From assembly GCF_003668555.1 (NCBI RefSeq), contig NZ_RCWN01000001.1:2393501-2457500 (forward strand): a stretch of DNA of 64,000 nucleotides, given 5' to 3'. The position numbers and the translations under genes are program-made. How positions within the stretch are numbered: the stretch's first letter is position 1; the number at the start of each line of letters is the position of its first letter. The notes beneath the pieces are model-generated. The model was not told the DNA's origin, made no database searches, and saw only the letters and a list, made by a program, of their open reading frames with translations. This document shows, piece after piece, positions 41,065-52,619 of the stretch. The stretch is from Notoacmeibacter ruber. GTDB lineage: Bacteria; Pseudomonadota; Alphaproteobacteria; Rhizobiales; Rhizobiaceae.

Positions 41065-43734
41065 TCAGTCCTGGGATGGCCCGGGATTATCCAGCCTCTG
41101 AGCGGTCTCGGGCAGTTCCAGATCGAAGGTGACGCGAAGACCGTCCGCCTCGAATTTTCGCTCCAGTTCCAAGGCGGTCATCTGCAAAAGCCGCGTGCCA
41201 AAACCTCTGTTTTCCTTTGGCTCACGAATATTGCGGGCTCCATGTTCCTTCCAGACGAAATGCAGCCGACGCGTTCCCTTGACCGACCAGGTGATCGACA
41301 GAAGGCCGTCATCGGACGCCAGAGCACCGTGCTTCATGGCGTTCGTTCCCAATTCGTGGACGACCAGCCCGAACTGCGTCGCCGTTTCCGCCGGCAGCAA
41401 GACCACCGGTCCGGAAAGTTCGATCGTCCGGTCAGCGCCGAGCATCGGCAGCAACTGGGAATGGACGACCTCACGAAGACTTGGGGCCGACCAGTCTCGC
41501 TCGGTCAGTAGCGCATGACTGGCCGAAAGGCTGGCGATCCGGCCGAGAAAGCTCTCGGCGAAGGCCTGCGGACTGTCCGCTGTACGAAGCGTTTGCCGCG
41601 CCATCCCCTGAATGACCGCCAGGGTGTTCTTCACCCGGTGCGAGAGCTCCCGCATCAATAAGGTCTGGCGCTCGACGCTGCGGCGCTGTTCGCTGACATC
41701 GCGCATGATCGTCGAAAGCGAGGTCACGACGCCGTCATCCTTGTGGGCGATCAGCACCTGGCTGACGGGAATCGCACTGCCATCCGCAAGTTCGACCGTG
41801 TTCTCACCCATCCATAGGCCGTTTTCGAACAGTTCGCGGCGCTGCGCTCCATCAAGGTGATAGAGCAGATTGGGTGCGCCCTCCGGTAGCGGATCGTCGG
41901 CCCTGCTTCTGTCCTCGCCACCCGATATGAGTTGCCTGCCGCCGGGATTGAGATAATTGGGTATGCCGTCGGGCGTGCCGAGAGCGACATAGTCCGGCGT
42001 CGCTTCGATAATATCGCTCAACCGGCCCGAGCGAGCCTCCGCAGAGCGGCGGGAGGTGATATCGATACCGGACAGCACCACGGAACCCTCGATCGGCGCA
42101 TCCTGCAAAGGGGCGATCTGCAGATCCACCCAGAACGGCTCCGCGCGGTCCGGTCCGCTCATGCAGATATCCAATCGGGACGTCTGTCCGCTTCGCGTTG
42201 CGGCCTGTACCGCTTCACGAACGGTGGATGCGGCATGGACATTGCCGGCCCACCATCCGTCGTCCCATATCTTCGTACCGAGAAGCCCGCGCATCGAGCG
42301 GTTCAAACGGACGAAATCACCCTCATTGCTTTCGACGACGGTGCCGTCGGGGCCGACGACCGCGACCCACGCCGCCAGACTGTCCAATATGCCCCTGAGC
42401 AGTCTCTCATGCTGACGCACCCGCCGCTCGACACGCTTGCGCTCCGAAATATCGCGCACCGAGCCGCGCGCCATGATGCGTGTCACGCCCATATTGCGCC
42501 GTTCATGCGTGATACGGCCATTGATGGAGACCCACCGAGGCAGAACGGTCGATGAATCATCGACCCGCGGCTCCACCGTAAAAGTCTTTCCGCTATCCTG
42601 CTCGTGGCGAAGCAGGAGTTCCCGAAGCGGGCCGGCATCATCAGGATGAAGCTGCTCGATAAAACGGGTGATCTTGATGGGTTCGGCCGAAGCCGGCAGA
42701 TCCAGTATCCGCCTGATCTTCTGATCGACCAGCATGGCACCCGTCTTGAGATTGGCCTCGAAGAAGCCGAGCCCAGCCGCATCGGCCGCCAGCGCGAGAC
42801 GCTCCTGCTGCCTCTTCTGGCGCGAGTAGTCGATGACGCCAACGATCAGCGCGATCACGCCGATGATGAAGAGCTGCTGCTGCAGGAAGAGGATCTGGTC
42901 GCTGGCAAGGTCCGGACCCAGACCTGCACCGTCCCGCCAGACCAGATCGACGCTCAGAAGAAGACCGACCAGGGCGACGGAGAGCGATGCGCCGCGCACG
43001 TCATAGGCAAGCGATGCCCAGATGATCATCGGGGCGATATGGATCAGGCGGAGATAGGTACTGTCGGCAACCAGAAACGCGATCGTAAGAGCGGCGGTGA
43101 GCGCGATAATGGCAACAAGCAGGGCAGGTCGCGGCGGCACCCCGTATCGCCACCAGCTCTCCAGCAACGGCCAGACACTGACGATCCCCACGGCTTGGCC
43201 GAAGACGAGAATGAGGCCGAGTTCCTTCCACTGACCGGATGCCAGGTGCCCGTTCAGAGTTTCGACTATCAGCGATGTACTGACGGAAGCGAGCGCGCTG
43301 GGTATGCCCGCAATCAGTAGGAAGAGAATGAGCGACGAGACTCGTTCGAACGGATCGCGGACGCCAATCAACCGCGCCGCAGCAACGGCGATAACGGGTC
43401 CGGCGGCCTCCACGGCGGCAATAGCCGCTGTTTCGACGATCGAAAGATCGCTTGCGAACAAGCGTAGCGCAGCCGCGCTGCCAAGGAAAATGCCCGGCGC
43501 CACCCTGTAACCCAGGAGCGAAACGGCAGCCAGCGCGACGCCGGCCGCAGGCCAGACAGGCGCAAGCGTATCGGTCCGGTCAGAGAGATAGAGGATCCCG
43601 CCCGAAGCCAGAAAGAAAAGGATGAGTGTGATTGCATTGGCGGCCAGCACACCCGGAGGCCGGCGAGACACTTCACCCAATGCGTTACCAATCAATCGAT
43701 TTTCCATGGCGCTCGCCGAAACCCGCGTAACCAT
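41065..43734 (-). CDS. Membrane sensor histidine kinase: MASE1, PAS domains, HWE kinase
   Basis: An 889-residue protein. The first 310 residues hold about eight membrane segments with the MASE1 pattern (LAPVWPAAGVALAAVSLLGY, then APGIFLGSAAALRL). Three PAS/PAC units follow (around residues 320-440, 445-570 and 580-690), two with clear flanking text (RGSVRDISERKRVERR; LSTIMRDVSEQRRSVERQ). The kinase part has the phosphorylated His near residue 699 in MRELSHRVKNTLAVIQGMAR and the HWE-type ATP site LVVHELGTNAMKHGAL with WKEHGA and GFGTRLLQ. HWE kinases often feed the PhyR-NepR-EcfG pathway; here the adjacent single-domain receiver is the likely partner. No Cys-containing LOV motif was found in the PAS units. 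Start may be the Met at 43707. Confidence 0.9.
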   Translation of the reverse strand: MVTRVSASAMENRLIGNALGEVSRRPPGVLAANAITLILFFLASGGILYLSDRTDTLAPVWPAAGVALAAVSLLGYRVAPGIFLGSAAALRLFASDLSIVETAAIAAVEAAGPVIAVAAARLIGVRDPFERVSSLILFLLIAGIPSALASVSTSLIVETLNGHLASGQWKELGLILVFGQAVGIVSVWPLLESWWRYGVPPRPALLVAIIALTAALTIAFLVADSTYLRLIHIAPMIIWASLAYDVRGASLSVALVGLLLSVDLVWRDGAGLGPDLASDQILFLQQQLFIIGVIALIVGVIDYSRQKRQQERLALAADAAGLGFFEANLKTGAMLVDQKIRRILDLPASAEPIKITRFIEQLHPDDAGPLRELLLRHEQDSGKTFTVEPRVDDSSTVLPRWVSINGRITHERRNMGVTRIMARGSVRDISERKRVERRVRQHERLLRGILDSLAAWVAVVGPDGTVVESNEGDFVRLNRSMRGLLGTKIWDDGWWAGNVHAASTVREAVQAATRSGQTSRLDICMSGPDRAEPFWVDLQIAPLQDAPIEGSVVLSGIDITSRRSAEARSGRLSDIIEATPDYVALGTPDGIPNYLNPGGRQLISGGEDRSRADDPLPEGAPNLLYHLDGAQRRELFENGLWMGENTVELADGSAIPVSQVLIAHKDDGVVTSLSTIMRDVSEQRRSVERQTLLMRELSHRVKNTLAVIQGMARQTLRTADSPQAFAESFLGRIASLSASHALLTERDWSAPSLREVVHSQLLPMLGADRTIELSGPVVLLPAETATQFGLVVHELGTNAMKHGALASDDGLLSITWSVKGTRRLHFVWKEHGARNIREPKENRGFGTRLLQMTALELERKFEADGLRVTFDLELPETAQRLDNPGPSQD

Positions 43735-43843
43735 GAAGAAGCTTCAGCCTGATGACAATGAATGCGGACGTGTCCTCTTTTCCAATCGCAGGGCGCGCCT
43801 GTCACTCGATCCATTTCGCTTCTCCCATCCCGGCAGCCCGTAT

Positions 43844-45874
43844 TCAGGCGGCCTTGGAGGTATGTAAGGGAGATTCCAGCGTTTTCAGTATCGGACCATC
43901 TGCAATCAGGGCGGCGATCTTGTCGGCCGGGGCGGGCTTGCCGAGAAGAAAACCCTGCATCTCGGAGCATCCATGCTCGCGCAGAAAATCGATGTGGCTC
44001 TGCATGTCCACGCCTTCCGCGACGACCTTGAAGTCCATCATCCGTCCAAGACCGATCACGGAACGGACGATCTCGTAGGCCTGCGGGTTATGCGTGATCT
44101 TTTCGATAAAGGTCCTGTCGATTTTGAGCGTATCGAAGGGGAACGCCATCAGGGCCGAGAGCGACGAATAGCCCGTGCCGAAATCATCCATGGCGATCGA
44201 AATATCCATCGCCCGCAATTTTCGGAGCACTTCGAGCGTACGCTCCGTATCGCCGATAAGGAGGGACTCCGTGATCTCGATTTCGAGCCGCTTCGGGTTG
44301 AGTCCCGTTGCCATGAGCGTCTCGCGGACGGTTTCGACCAGATCCGTGTGGATGATCTGGACCGGCGACACATTGATCGCCAGATGGAGGTCGTCCGGCC
44401 AGCTTCGGGCGATGGAGCAGGCCTTCTCCATCAGGCAGCGGCCAAGTTCGATGATCATGCCGTACTCTTCGGCGATGGAAATGAACTCCACCGGAGAAAT
44501 CGGCCCCAGCTGCGGATGGGTCCATCTCGCAAGCGCCTCGAAACCGGTCAGTCGGCAATCCCGAACACGGGCCTTGGGCTGGAAGTGAACTTCGATGGCG
44601 CGGTCCTCGAGCGCCTGCTGCAGATCGGCGGCCAGAATGCGCCGCTTGCGAAGCGCCCGGTCCATGCTCTCATCGAAGGTGCAGACGCGCTCAAGCGGGT
44701 TCCGCTTGATGCGGCCGATCGCGCAAGCCGCATTGGCCTGCAGTTCTTCGGCCGTCTGGCCGTGAGCGGGATAAATCGAAATGCCGGCGCTGAGGGAAAC
44801 GTTGATGAGTTTCTTCTTGACGGTAAAACTCTGGTCGCAGGCCTTCAGAATGCGCCGCACGATACATGGCAGGGTGTCGTCGTCCCCGTTCTTCGGTTGC
44901 AGCGCAACGAACTCGTCGCCACCGAGCCGGGCCAGATATTCATTCTCGCGAAGCGATCCTCGCATGCGTTCGGCGACCGATTTCAGAAGCCCGTCACCGG
45001 TCGCGTGGCCGAAAACATCGTTGATTTCCTTGAAACGCTTCAGGTCGAATGTAACGAGATAGAACTCCTTGCCCTCGAGTTTGGCCGCTCGAATCCGCTT
45101 GTTGATCTCGCCACTGAAGCCGAGGCGGTTGGGTAGGCCGGTGAGGGAGTCATGCGTCGCAAGATGAGTGATGCGCCGTTCCGTATCGCGGCGTTCGGCG
45201 AGCGCCATGGCATGACGCGTCACATCGAGGAGAACGATGGAACGGTAATTGTGCGGCAAATCCACAATGCGGCTTTTCAATATCCGTTCGCCGACACGAA
45301 TTTCGCCCGTCTGATTCCGCAGAACCTTCGCCAACAGGACGTCGGTCTGAAAGGTACCCGCGCTGGCGGCGGCTTCCGCGGCCAGGCTCCAGAACGCGGA
45401 GTTGGCCAGCTTCACGCGGTTTTCGCGGTCGATGACGGCGATAATGGAATCGGTGTTTTCCAGCACGGATAGCGTCATCGCATGGCGGTCGTGGCCGGAA
45501 ACCGCGTAGCGGACCGCACGGTCGAGAATGGGAGCTATCAGCTCTCCATGGTCGAGAAGATCAGCCGCTGCGGCATATTTCTCTTCCTGATCGGCAAGAT
45601 TCCATTTTGGCGCGATAAGAACGATGGGGACCTGTCGGACCTGGACTTTCATCCAGCGAAGAAGCTCCGCGCCATGGCATCGGGGCAAATCGTCGGCGGC
45701 AATGACCAGATCGAAATTTTCAGCCTTGAGAAGGCCGATCAGGGCGGGAGCGGTCGTAACGGTTCTGATTTCCGTATTCAGTCGCGGAAGTTCGTCGAGA
45801 GCCTCACGGACGACAAGCATCCGATCGCGATCCGCGTCTGCCAGAAGAATGCGATAGGTTTGCCGTGCCGCCAT
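43844..45874 (-). CDS. GGDEF-EAL cyclic-di-GMP protein with receiver-like N-terminus
   Basis: A 676-residue cytoplasmic protein. Residues 1-125 look like a receiver (ILLADADRDRMLVVREALD) but the phosphoacceptor position reads Ala (LVIAADDLP), so it is probably a pseudo-receiver. A PAS-like part follows (TDSIIAVIDRENRVKLANSA). The GGDEF domain has an intact RLGGDEF near residue 315; its inhibitory site is RxxE where RxxD is usual. The EAL domain starts near residue 447 (TGFEALARW) and keeps AINVSP, EIEITES, MDDFGTGYSS, LKIDRTFI, AEGVD and QGFLLGKP, so it should be an active phosphodiesterase. Either activity may dominate. It stands alone next to the HWE kinase gene. Role in motility or attachment is likely but not shown. 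Confidence 0.92.
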   Translation of the reverse strand: MAARQTYRILLADADRDRMLVVREALDELPRLNTEIRTVTTAPALIGLLKAENFDLVIAADDLPRCHGAELLRWMKVQVRQVPIVLIAPKWNLADQEEKYAAAADLLDHGELIAPILDRAVRYAVSGHDRHAMTLSVLENTDSIIAVIDRENRVKLANSAFWSLAAEAAASAGTFQTDVLLAKVLRNQTGEIRVGERILKSRIVDLPHNYRSIVLLDVTRHAMALAERRDTERRITHLATHDSLTGLPNRLGFSGEINKRIRAAKLEGKEFYLVTFDLKRFKEINDVFGHATGDGLLKSVAERMRGSLRENEYLARLGGDEFVALQPKNGDDDTLPCIVRRILKACDQSFTVKKKLINVSLSAGISIYPAHGQTAEELQANAACAIGRIKRNPLERVCTFDESMDRALRKRRILAADLQQALEDRAIEVHFQPKARVRDCRLTGFEALARWTHPQLGPISPVEFISIAEEYGMIIELGRCLMEKACSIARSWPDDLHLAINVSPVQIIHTDLVETVRETLMATGLNPKRLEIEITESLLIGDTERTLEVLRKLRAMDISIAMDDFGTGYSSLSALMAFPFDTLKIDRTFIEKITHNPQAYEIVRSVIGLGRMMDFKVVAEGVDMQSHIDFLREHGCSEMQGFLLGKPAPADKIAALIADGPILKTLESPLHTSKAA

Positions 45875-46014
45875 GACCTCGTTTTCCTCTAGCAGTGACG
45901 TGAGATTTGCACCAGAAACCCTTATCGTGAGCTTAATGGATGGTTGGGAACAACATTACGTTGCGTAACAATCGCCGCCTCCTGCCCCTGCCCGATCTCA
46001 GTGGCAATCGCGAG

Positions 46015-46044
46015 TTGACATAACACATAAAGAAATATTTATGT
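46015..46044 (+). promoter_or_regulatory. metF promoter with overlapping 20-bp palindrome
   Basis: TTGACA (46015-46020) has its -10 (TTTATG) 17 nt further on. ACATAAA-gaaata-TTTATGT (46025-46044) is a perfect 7-bp dyad that covers spacer and -10, as a repressor site would. The ATAAAGA...TTTAT core resembles sites I associate with the ArsR-type methionine regulator SahR. Confidence 0.5.
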
Positions 46045-46138
46045 CCCGAGAACTACGGCACTTGTCGTTATGATGCTCGATTTGTTGCGCCGGCACGAAT
46101 GGCGCACACCCCACGGCCGAGAGCCGACGGAGAAGAAT

Positions 46139-47080
46139 ATGGCCACCCTGCAACCGCACGCTCATGAGGATGTCGATCCTTCCAATGGTTTGAGGCTCGA
46201 CGGTGCGAATGATGCCGATGTGAAGGTCTCTTACGAGTTCTTTCCGCCAAAGACCGAGAAGGCGGAAGCCGATCTCTGGGCAGCAGTCCAGCGGCTGGAG
46301 ATGCTGCAGCCATCCTATGTATCCGTCACATACGGCGCTGGTGGATCAACCCAGGAGCGCACGCTCGCCACGGTTTCTCGCATGGTGCGCGAAACTTCGC
46401 TGACACCGGCCGCTCATCTGACCTGCGTCGGTGCCACCTGCGCTGCGGTCGATTCCCTCGCCGATCAGCTATGGGAAGCCGGCATTCGCTCCATCGTGGC
46501 CCTCCGTGGCGATCCGCCCTCCGGATTTGGCGGCAAGTACGAACCGCATCCGCAAGGCTATCCCTACGCTCCCGAGTTGATCGCGGGACTGAAGAAGCGC
46601 CACGATTTCGAGATTTTTTGCTCCGCCTATCCAGAACGCCATCCGGAGAGTGCGGATTGGCAGGTCGAACTCGACATTCTTCGCCGAAAGGCGGATGCCG
46701 GTGCCAGCAAGGCCATCACGCAATTTTTCTTCGAGGCCGATGTCTTTTTCGAATATCGCGACCGCGTCGCCAATGCCGGGATCGATATCGACATCGTACC
46801 GGGCGTCATGCTGCAGCCGAATATTGCTGGCCTGTCTAGAATGGCCGGCGCGGTGGGGGTACAGGTCCCCAATTGGTATCGGCGCATGTTCGAGGGACTG
46901 GAAGAAGACCTCCTGACGCGCCAGATGCTGACGGCATCGGTCGCGACGGATCTTTGCGCCGAACTCTATGATGGCGGCGTCAGGGATTTTCATCTTTACA
47001 CACTCAACCGCGCCGATATCGCCATCGCCGTCAGCCGTGCACTGGGTGAATCCCATGCTCGCATCCGCCACAGGGATTAG
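46139..47080 (+). CDS. metF: 5,10-methylenetetrahydrofolate reductase MetF
   Basis: 313 residues from the ATG at 46139, with GGAGAAG upstream; an ATG at 46070 adds 23 residues that are not family-like. The TIM-barrel flavoprotein shows VSYEFFPPKTEKAEADLW, SVTYGAGGSTQERTL, HLTCVGAT, IVALRGDPP, KADAGASKAITQFFFEAD and VPGVMLQPNI, all MTHFR motifs. It makes 5-methyltetrahydrofolate for methionine synthase, whose genes follow 5 bp later. The N-terminal 25 residues before the fold vary in this family. The palindrome over its promoter is the likely control point for the metF-metH operon. Confidence 0.95.
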   Translation: MATLQPHAHEDVDPSNGLRLDGANDADVKVSYEFFPPKTEKAEADLWAAVQRLEMLQPSYVSVTYGAGGSTQERTLATVSRMVRETSLTPAAHLTCVGATCAAVDSLADQLWEAGIRSIVALRGDPPSGFGGKYEPHPQGYPYAPELIAGLKKRHDFEIFCSAYPERHPESADWQVELDILRRKADAGASKAITQFFFEADVFFEYRDRVANAGIDIDIVPGVMLQPNIAGLSRMAGAVGVQVPNWYRRMFEGLEEDLLTRQMLTASVATDLCAELYDGGVRDFHLYTLNRADIAIAVSRALGESHARIRHRD

Positions 47081-47085
47081 CCACC

Positions 47086-48143
47086 ATGACCGAACGCTGG
47101 AGCGCCATTGCCGAAGCCGCCCAAAATCGCATCCTGATTCTGGACGGCGCGATGGGCACGATGATCCAACGGCAAAAGCTGGAGGAAGAGGACTTCCGGG
47201 GAGATCGGTTTGCGGACTGGTCTCTGCCGCTGAAGGGGGACAATGATCTTCTTTCGCTGACGAAGCCGGAAGCGGTAGCGAAGGTCCACAACGCCTATCT
47301 TGAAGCGGGCGCGGACCTGATCGAGACCAACAGTTTCAACGCGACGACCATCAGCCAGGCCGATTACGGCATGCAGGACCATGCCGAGGAGATCGCAGCG
47401 GCGGCGGCCAGGGTCGCGCGGCAATGCGCCGATGAATGGACCCGCAAGACGCCGGAGAAACCGCGTGCGGTTCTCGGTTCGATCGGACCGTTGAACAAGA
47501 CCCTCTCCATTTCGCCCAAGGTGGAAGACTCCGGTTTTCGCGATGTGACCTTCGATGAGGTGAAGGAGACCTATCGCGGCCAGATCGATGCGATGTTTGC
47601 CGATGTCGATGCGCTGCTGATCGAAACCATCTTCGATACGCTGAACGCCAAAGCCGCCATCGTCGCGGCTCAGGAAGCCTTCGAAGCGCACGGCGAGGAA
47701 AGAGCGATCCTCATTTCGGGCACCATCACCGACCGTTCGGGCCGCACCCTCTCCGGGCAGACCCCCGAAGCCTTCTGGCTTTCGATCATGCACGCCAAGC
47801 CCTTTGCCGTCGGGTTCAATTGCGCGCTCGGCGCGGACGAGATGCGTCCTCACATCGTTGCGATCTCGAAGGTTGCGGACACCCGCATTCTCGCCTTTCC
47901 CAATGCCGGCTTGCCGAACGCGTTCGGTGAATACGACCAGGATCCGGATGAGATGCAGGCGCTGCTGAAGCCTTGGGCTGAATCAGGCTATATCAACATT
48001 CTGGGCGGCTGTTGCGGCACGACGCCCGATCATATCCGGGCGATCGCAAAAGCCGTCGAGGCATCGAAGCCCCACACGCCGCCGGTGGTGGAACCGACTT
48101 TGCGTCTCTCCGGCCTCGAACCCTTTCAGATCACGGTGAATGC

Positions 48144-48147
<4 letters not shown>
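47086..48147 (+). CDS. Methionine synthase, homocysteine-binding domain as a separate protein
   Basis: A 353-residue protein equal to the first domain of cobalamin-dependent MetH. It has [24 protein letters not shown] start ([11 protein letters not shown]), [20 protein letters not shown] and, near the C-terminus, [20 protein letters not shown], whose two Cys plus an earlier Cys (in VGFNCALG) bind the zinc that activates homocysteine. In most rhizobia this is fused to the folate domain. Here it ends with [13 protein letters not shown] and a TGA that overlaps the ATG of the next gene (ATGA). Both halves keep clean domain borders, so this is a split gene, not a frameshift. Confidence 0.93.
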
Positions 48148-50792
<2,645 letters not shown>

Positions 50793-50813
50793 CGCATCGC
50801 GGGAAGAGTTTCT

Positions 50814-50891
50814 ATGATCCGCTGGCTGATCTGGATCGCGATCTTCGTCCTCGCCTTCGTCATCGCGGCGAAGCTGTTTCGCCGCCGCTGA
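50814..50891 (+). CDS. Possible 25-residue membrane microprotein
   Basis: The frame reads MIRWLIWIAIFVLAFVIAAK then LFRRR and stop. It has one hydrophobic segment with a basic C-terminal flank. A purine-rich GGGAAGAG lies upstream of the ATG, and the gene starts 21 bp after metH. No homology is known to me. It could be a real small membrane protein at the end of the metH operon or chance; the composition makes it better than chance. Confidence 0.35.
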   Translation: MIRWLIWIAIFVLAFVIAAKLFRRR

Positions 50892-50902
50892 CAAGCGCGG
50901 GG

Positions 50903-51148
50903 TCAGCGGGCGAGAGAGTCCATCAGAGCCTTGTTCTGGCAATAATCCGGTGTCGGCTCGTTCGCCTCGGACCGTTCGAGAAAGAGCGCGCAAGCGCCTG
51001 ACTGTTCGCATCCCTGACAGCGGAACCAGGCCGTACGTAGAACGGAGTCCGGCAGACGGAGAATCCGCTCGTCGTCCAGCGCACCGGTCCGGCGCATCAT
51101 GGAGCCCAGCAGGTCGGCCTGACCGTTGATTTTGCTGAAAAGACCCAT
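50903..51148 (-). CDS. DUF6455 family small cysteine-rich protein
   Basis: The 81-residue protein has a fixed Cys pattern: FRCQGCEQSGACALFLE (three Cys) and PDYCQNKALMDSLAR (one Cys). This matches small alphaproteobacterial proteins of about 80-95 residues grouped as DUF6455, with the typical MGLFSKINGQADLLGSMM start. The four Cys may bind a metal, which is inference. GAGGAGAGTG precedes the ATG. It is convergent with the metH operon and divergent from a small membrane-protein gene. Confidence 0.8.
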   Translation of the reverse strand: MGLFSKINGQADLLGSMMRRTGALDDERILRLPDSVLRTAWFRCQGCEQSGACALFLERSEANEPTPDYCQNKALMDSLAR

Positions 51149-51299
51149 CTCACTCTCCTCCTGGAACCGGGTGAGGACGACCCTAGGGCAGAAATGCCGG
51201 CGATCTCTTGATCTGAGTCAAGATGCAGCGAGGTCGCAAAGCCCTTCCCCATAAAGGGCAGCACTCTAGCTCCATGAGCCAAGAGACAGGGTGCGACAG

Positions 51300-51653
51300 A
51301 TGACAAAGCCGAACCGACTTCCCCCACCACCGCCGTTGGCGCGGACAGGAAAGACCTTCCTGCTGGTCAATCTTTTTGGCGTGCCCGCCCTTTCCTTCAT
51401 CGCCAGGCTGATGGGCCTCGGTGCGGATTTCGGTGGCGTGCCACAATTCTCGATGATGGTGTTCTTCATCGCGCTGGGCGTTGGCGTGATCGGCTATAAT
51501 GCCTGGCTCACCTGGCGCGGCAAACGCGCCGCCGGCTGGGCGCCGGCCGTCATTGGCATGGCGATCTGGACGCTGGCCTGCGCACTGACGCTCTTTTTCT
51601 TTCGAGCGTTTTCGCCGATCAGCCTCGCCCTCGCCTATGGAGGCCTGTACTGA
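51300..51653 (+). CDS. Unidentified small membrane protein
   Basis: 117 residues from the ATG at 51300; a GTG at 51291 would add three. A proline-rich cytoplasmic start (PNRLPPPPPLARTG) leads into three hydrophobic segments: FLLVNLFGVPALSFIARLMG, MVFFIALGVGVIGYNAWLTW and AVIGMAIWTLACALTLFFF. The loop WRGKRAAGW is basic and probably cytoplasmic. I recognise no family. It is convergent with the SDR gene, with an 18-bp gap. Codon use is like its neighbours, so it is likely genuine. Confidence 0.65.
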   Translation: MTKPNRLPPPPPLARTGKTFLLVNLFGVPALSFIARLMGLGADFGGVPQFSMMVFFIALGVGVIGYNAWLTWRGKRAAGWAPAVIGMAIWTLACALTLFFFRAFSPISLALAYGGLY

Positions 51654-51671
51654 CCGGCGAAAGCTGTCGTC

Positions 51672-52433
51672 TTACTTGGGCGCCATGCGGATGGCACCAT
51701 CCAGCCGGATCGTCTCGCCGTTCAGCATCGGGTTGGAGATGATCGCCTCGGCAAGCTGCGCATATTCATCCGGATCGCCCAGGCGGCTCGGGAACGGCAC
51801 CTGTTTTCCCAGGCTATCCTGCGCTTCCTGCGGCAGGCCGGCGAGCATCGGCGTCCAGAAGATACCCGGCGCGATCGTCATGACGCGTATGCCATAGCGA
51901 GCCAACTCACGCGCCAGGGGCAGCGTCATGCCGGCGACGCCTGCCTTCGAAGCGCCGTAGGCCGGCTGGCCGATCTGCCCGTCAAAGGCGGCGACGGAGG
52001 CGGTGTTGATGACGACGCCGCGTTCCTCGCCCAGCGGCTCTGCGGCGGCCAGGCGCTCCGCGAATTTGGACGTCACATTGTAGGTTCCGATCAGGTTGAT
52101 GCTGACCACCTTGGAGAAATTTTCAAGCGGAGTGGCTTTTCCCTCCCGATCCAGCATTTTGGACGGCGTGGCGACGCCGGCGCAATTGACCATGATGCGG
52201 GCGACACCATTCTTGTCTTCCGCTTCCGCCACCGCTTCGCGGACCTGTGCGTCATCGGTGACGTCGACCTTGACGAAGTGACCTCCCATCTTTTCCGCTT
52301 CGGTGCGTCCGGCCTCCTCGTTCATGTCGAGCAGCGTCACCTTGACCCCGCCGGCCGTCAGCCGCTTGGCCGTTGCCAGTCCGAGACCGGATGCGCCGCC
52401 GGTGATCAATGCGGCCTGTCCTGAAATATCCAT
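51672..52433 (-). CDS. SDR family, 3-hydroxyacyl-CoA dehydrogenase type-2-like
   Basis: 253 residues from the ATG at 52433 (GAGGAGGG upstream); the open frame to 52565 lacks a ribosome site. The Rossmann motif is ALITGGASGLGLATAKRL, the middle motif is NCAGVATPSKM, and the catalytic set is NTASVAAFDG (Ser) and YGASKAG (Tyr, Lys). The long loop before the active site (SKFAERLAAAEPLGEERG) and the ending FPSRLGDPDEYAQLAEAII with GETIRLDGAIRM are typical of the HSD10-type enzymes that oxidise 3-hydroxyacyl-CoA in beta-oxidation and branched-chain breakdown. Substrate is inferred from family. It is monocistronic and divergent from a chemoreceptor gene. Confidence 0.9.
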   Translation of the reverse strand: MDISGQAALITGGASGLGLATAKRLTAGGVKVTLLDMNEEAGRTEAEKMGGHFVKVDVTDDAQVREAVAEAEDKNGVARIMVNCAGVATPSKMLDREGKATPLENFSKVVSINLIGTYNVTSKFAERLAAAEPLGEERGVVINTASVAAFDGQIGQPAYGASKAGVAGMTLPLARELARYGIRVMTIAPGIFWTPMLAGLPQEAQDSLGKQVPFPSRLGDPDEYAQLAEAIISNPMLNGETIRLDGAIRMAPK

Positions 52434-52619
52434 GTTTCCCTCCTCTTGAACTGCAATAATCGAGAGGGGTCTCTCATCCCGAGAGCTGTCTGACAAGCGG
52501 TTTGTGAAGAGCACAAGACCTTCCTCGATTTCGGAAGAAAAAAGATAAAAAGGCATTTCAATCAAAAATTAAATGTCTCCGATGCACGATCAGACCGGTT
52601 GGTCTAGTGGGGGACACCG

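Noticed and set aside
41065..43734. LOV photosensor in the HWE kinase
   Set aside because: HWE kinases near photolyase genes can be LOV proteins, but no NCRFLQ-type flavin-binding motif is present in its PAS domains.
45900..46138. SAM or cobalamin riboswitch before metF/metH
   Set aside because: None of the conserved cores could be found; the region shows instead a sigma-70 type promoter with a palindrome.
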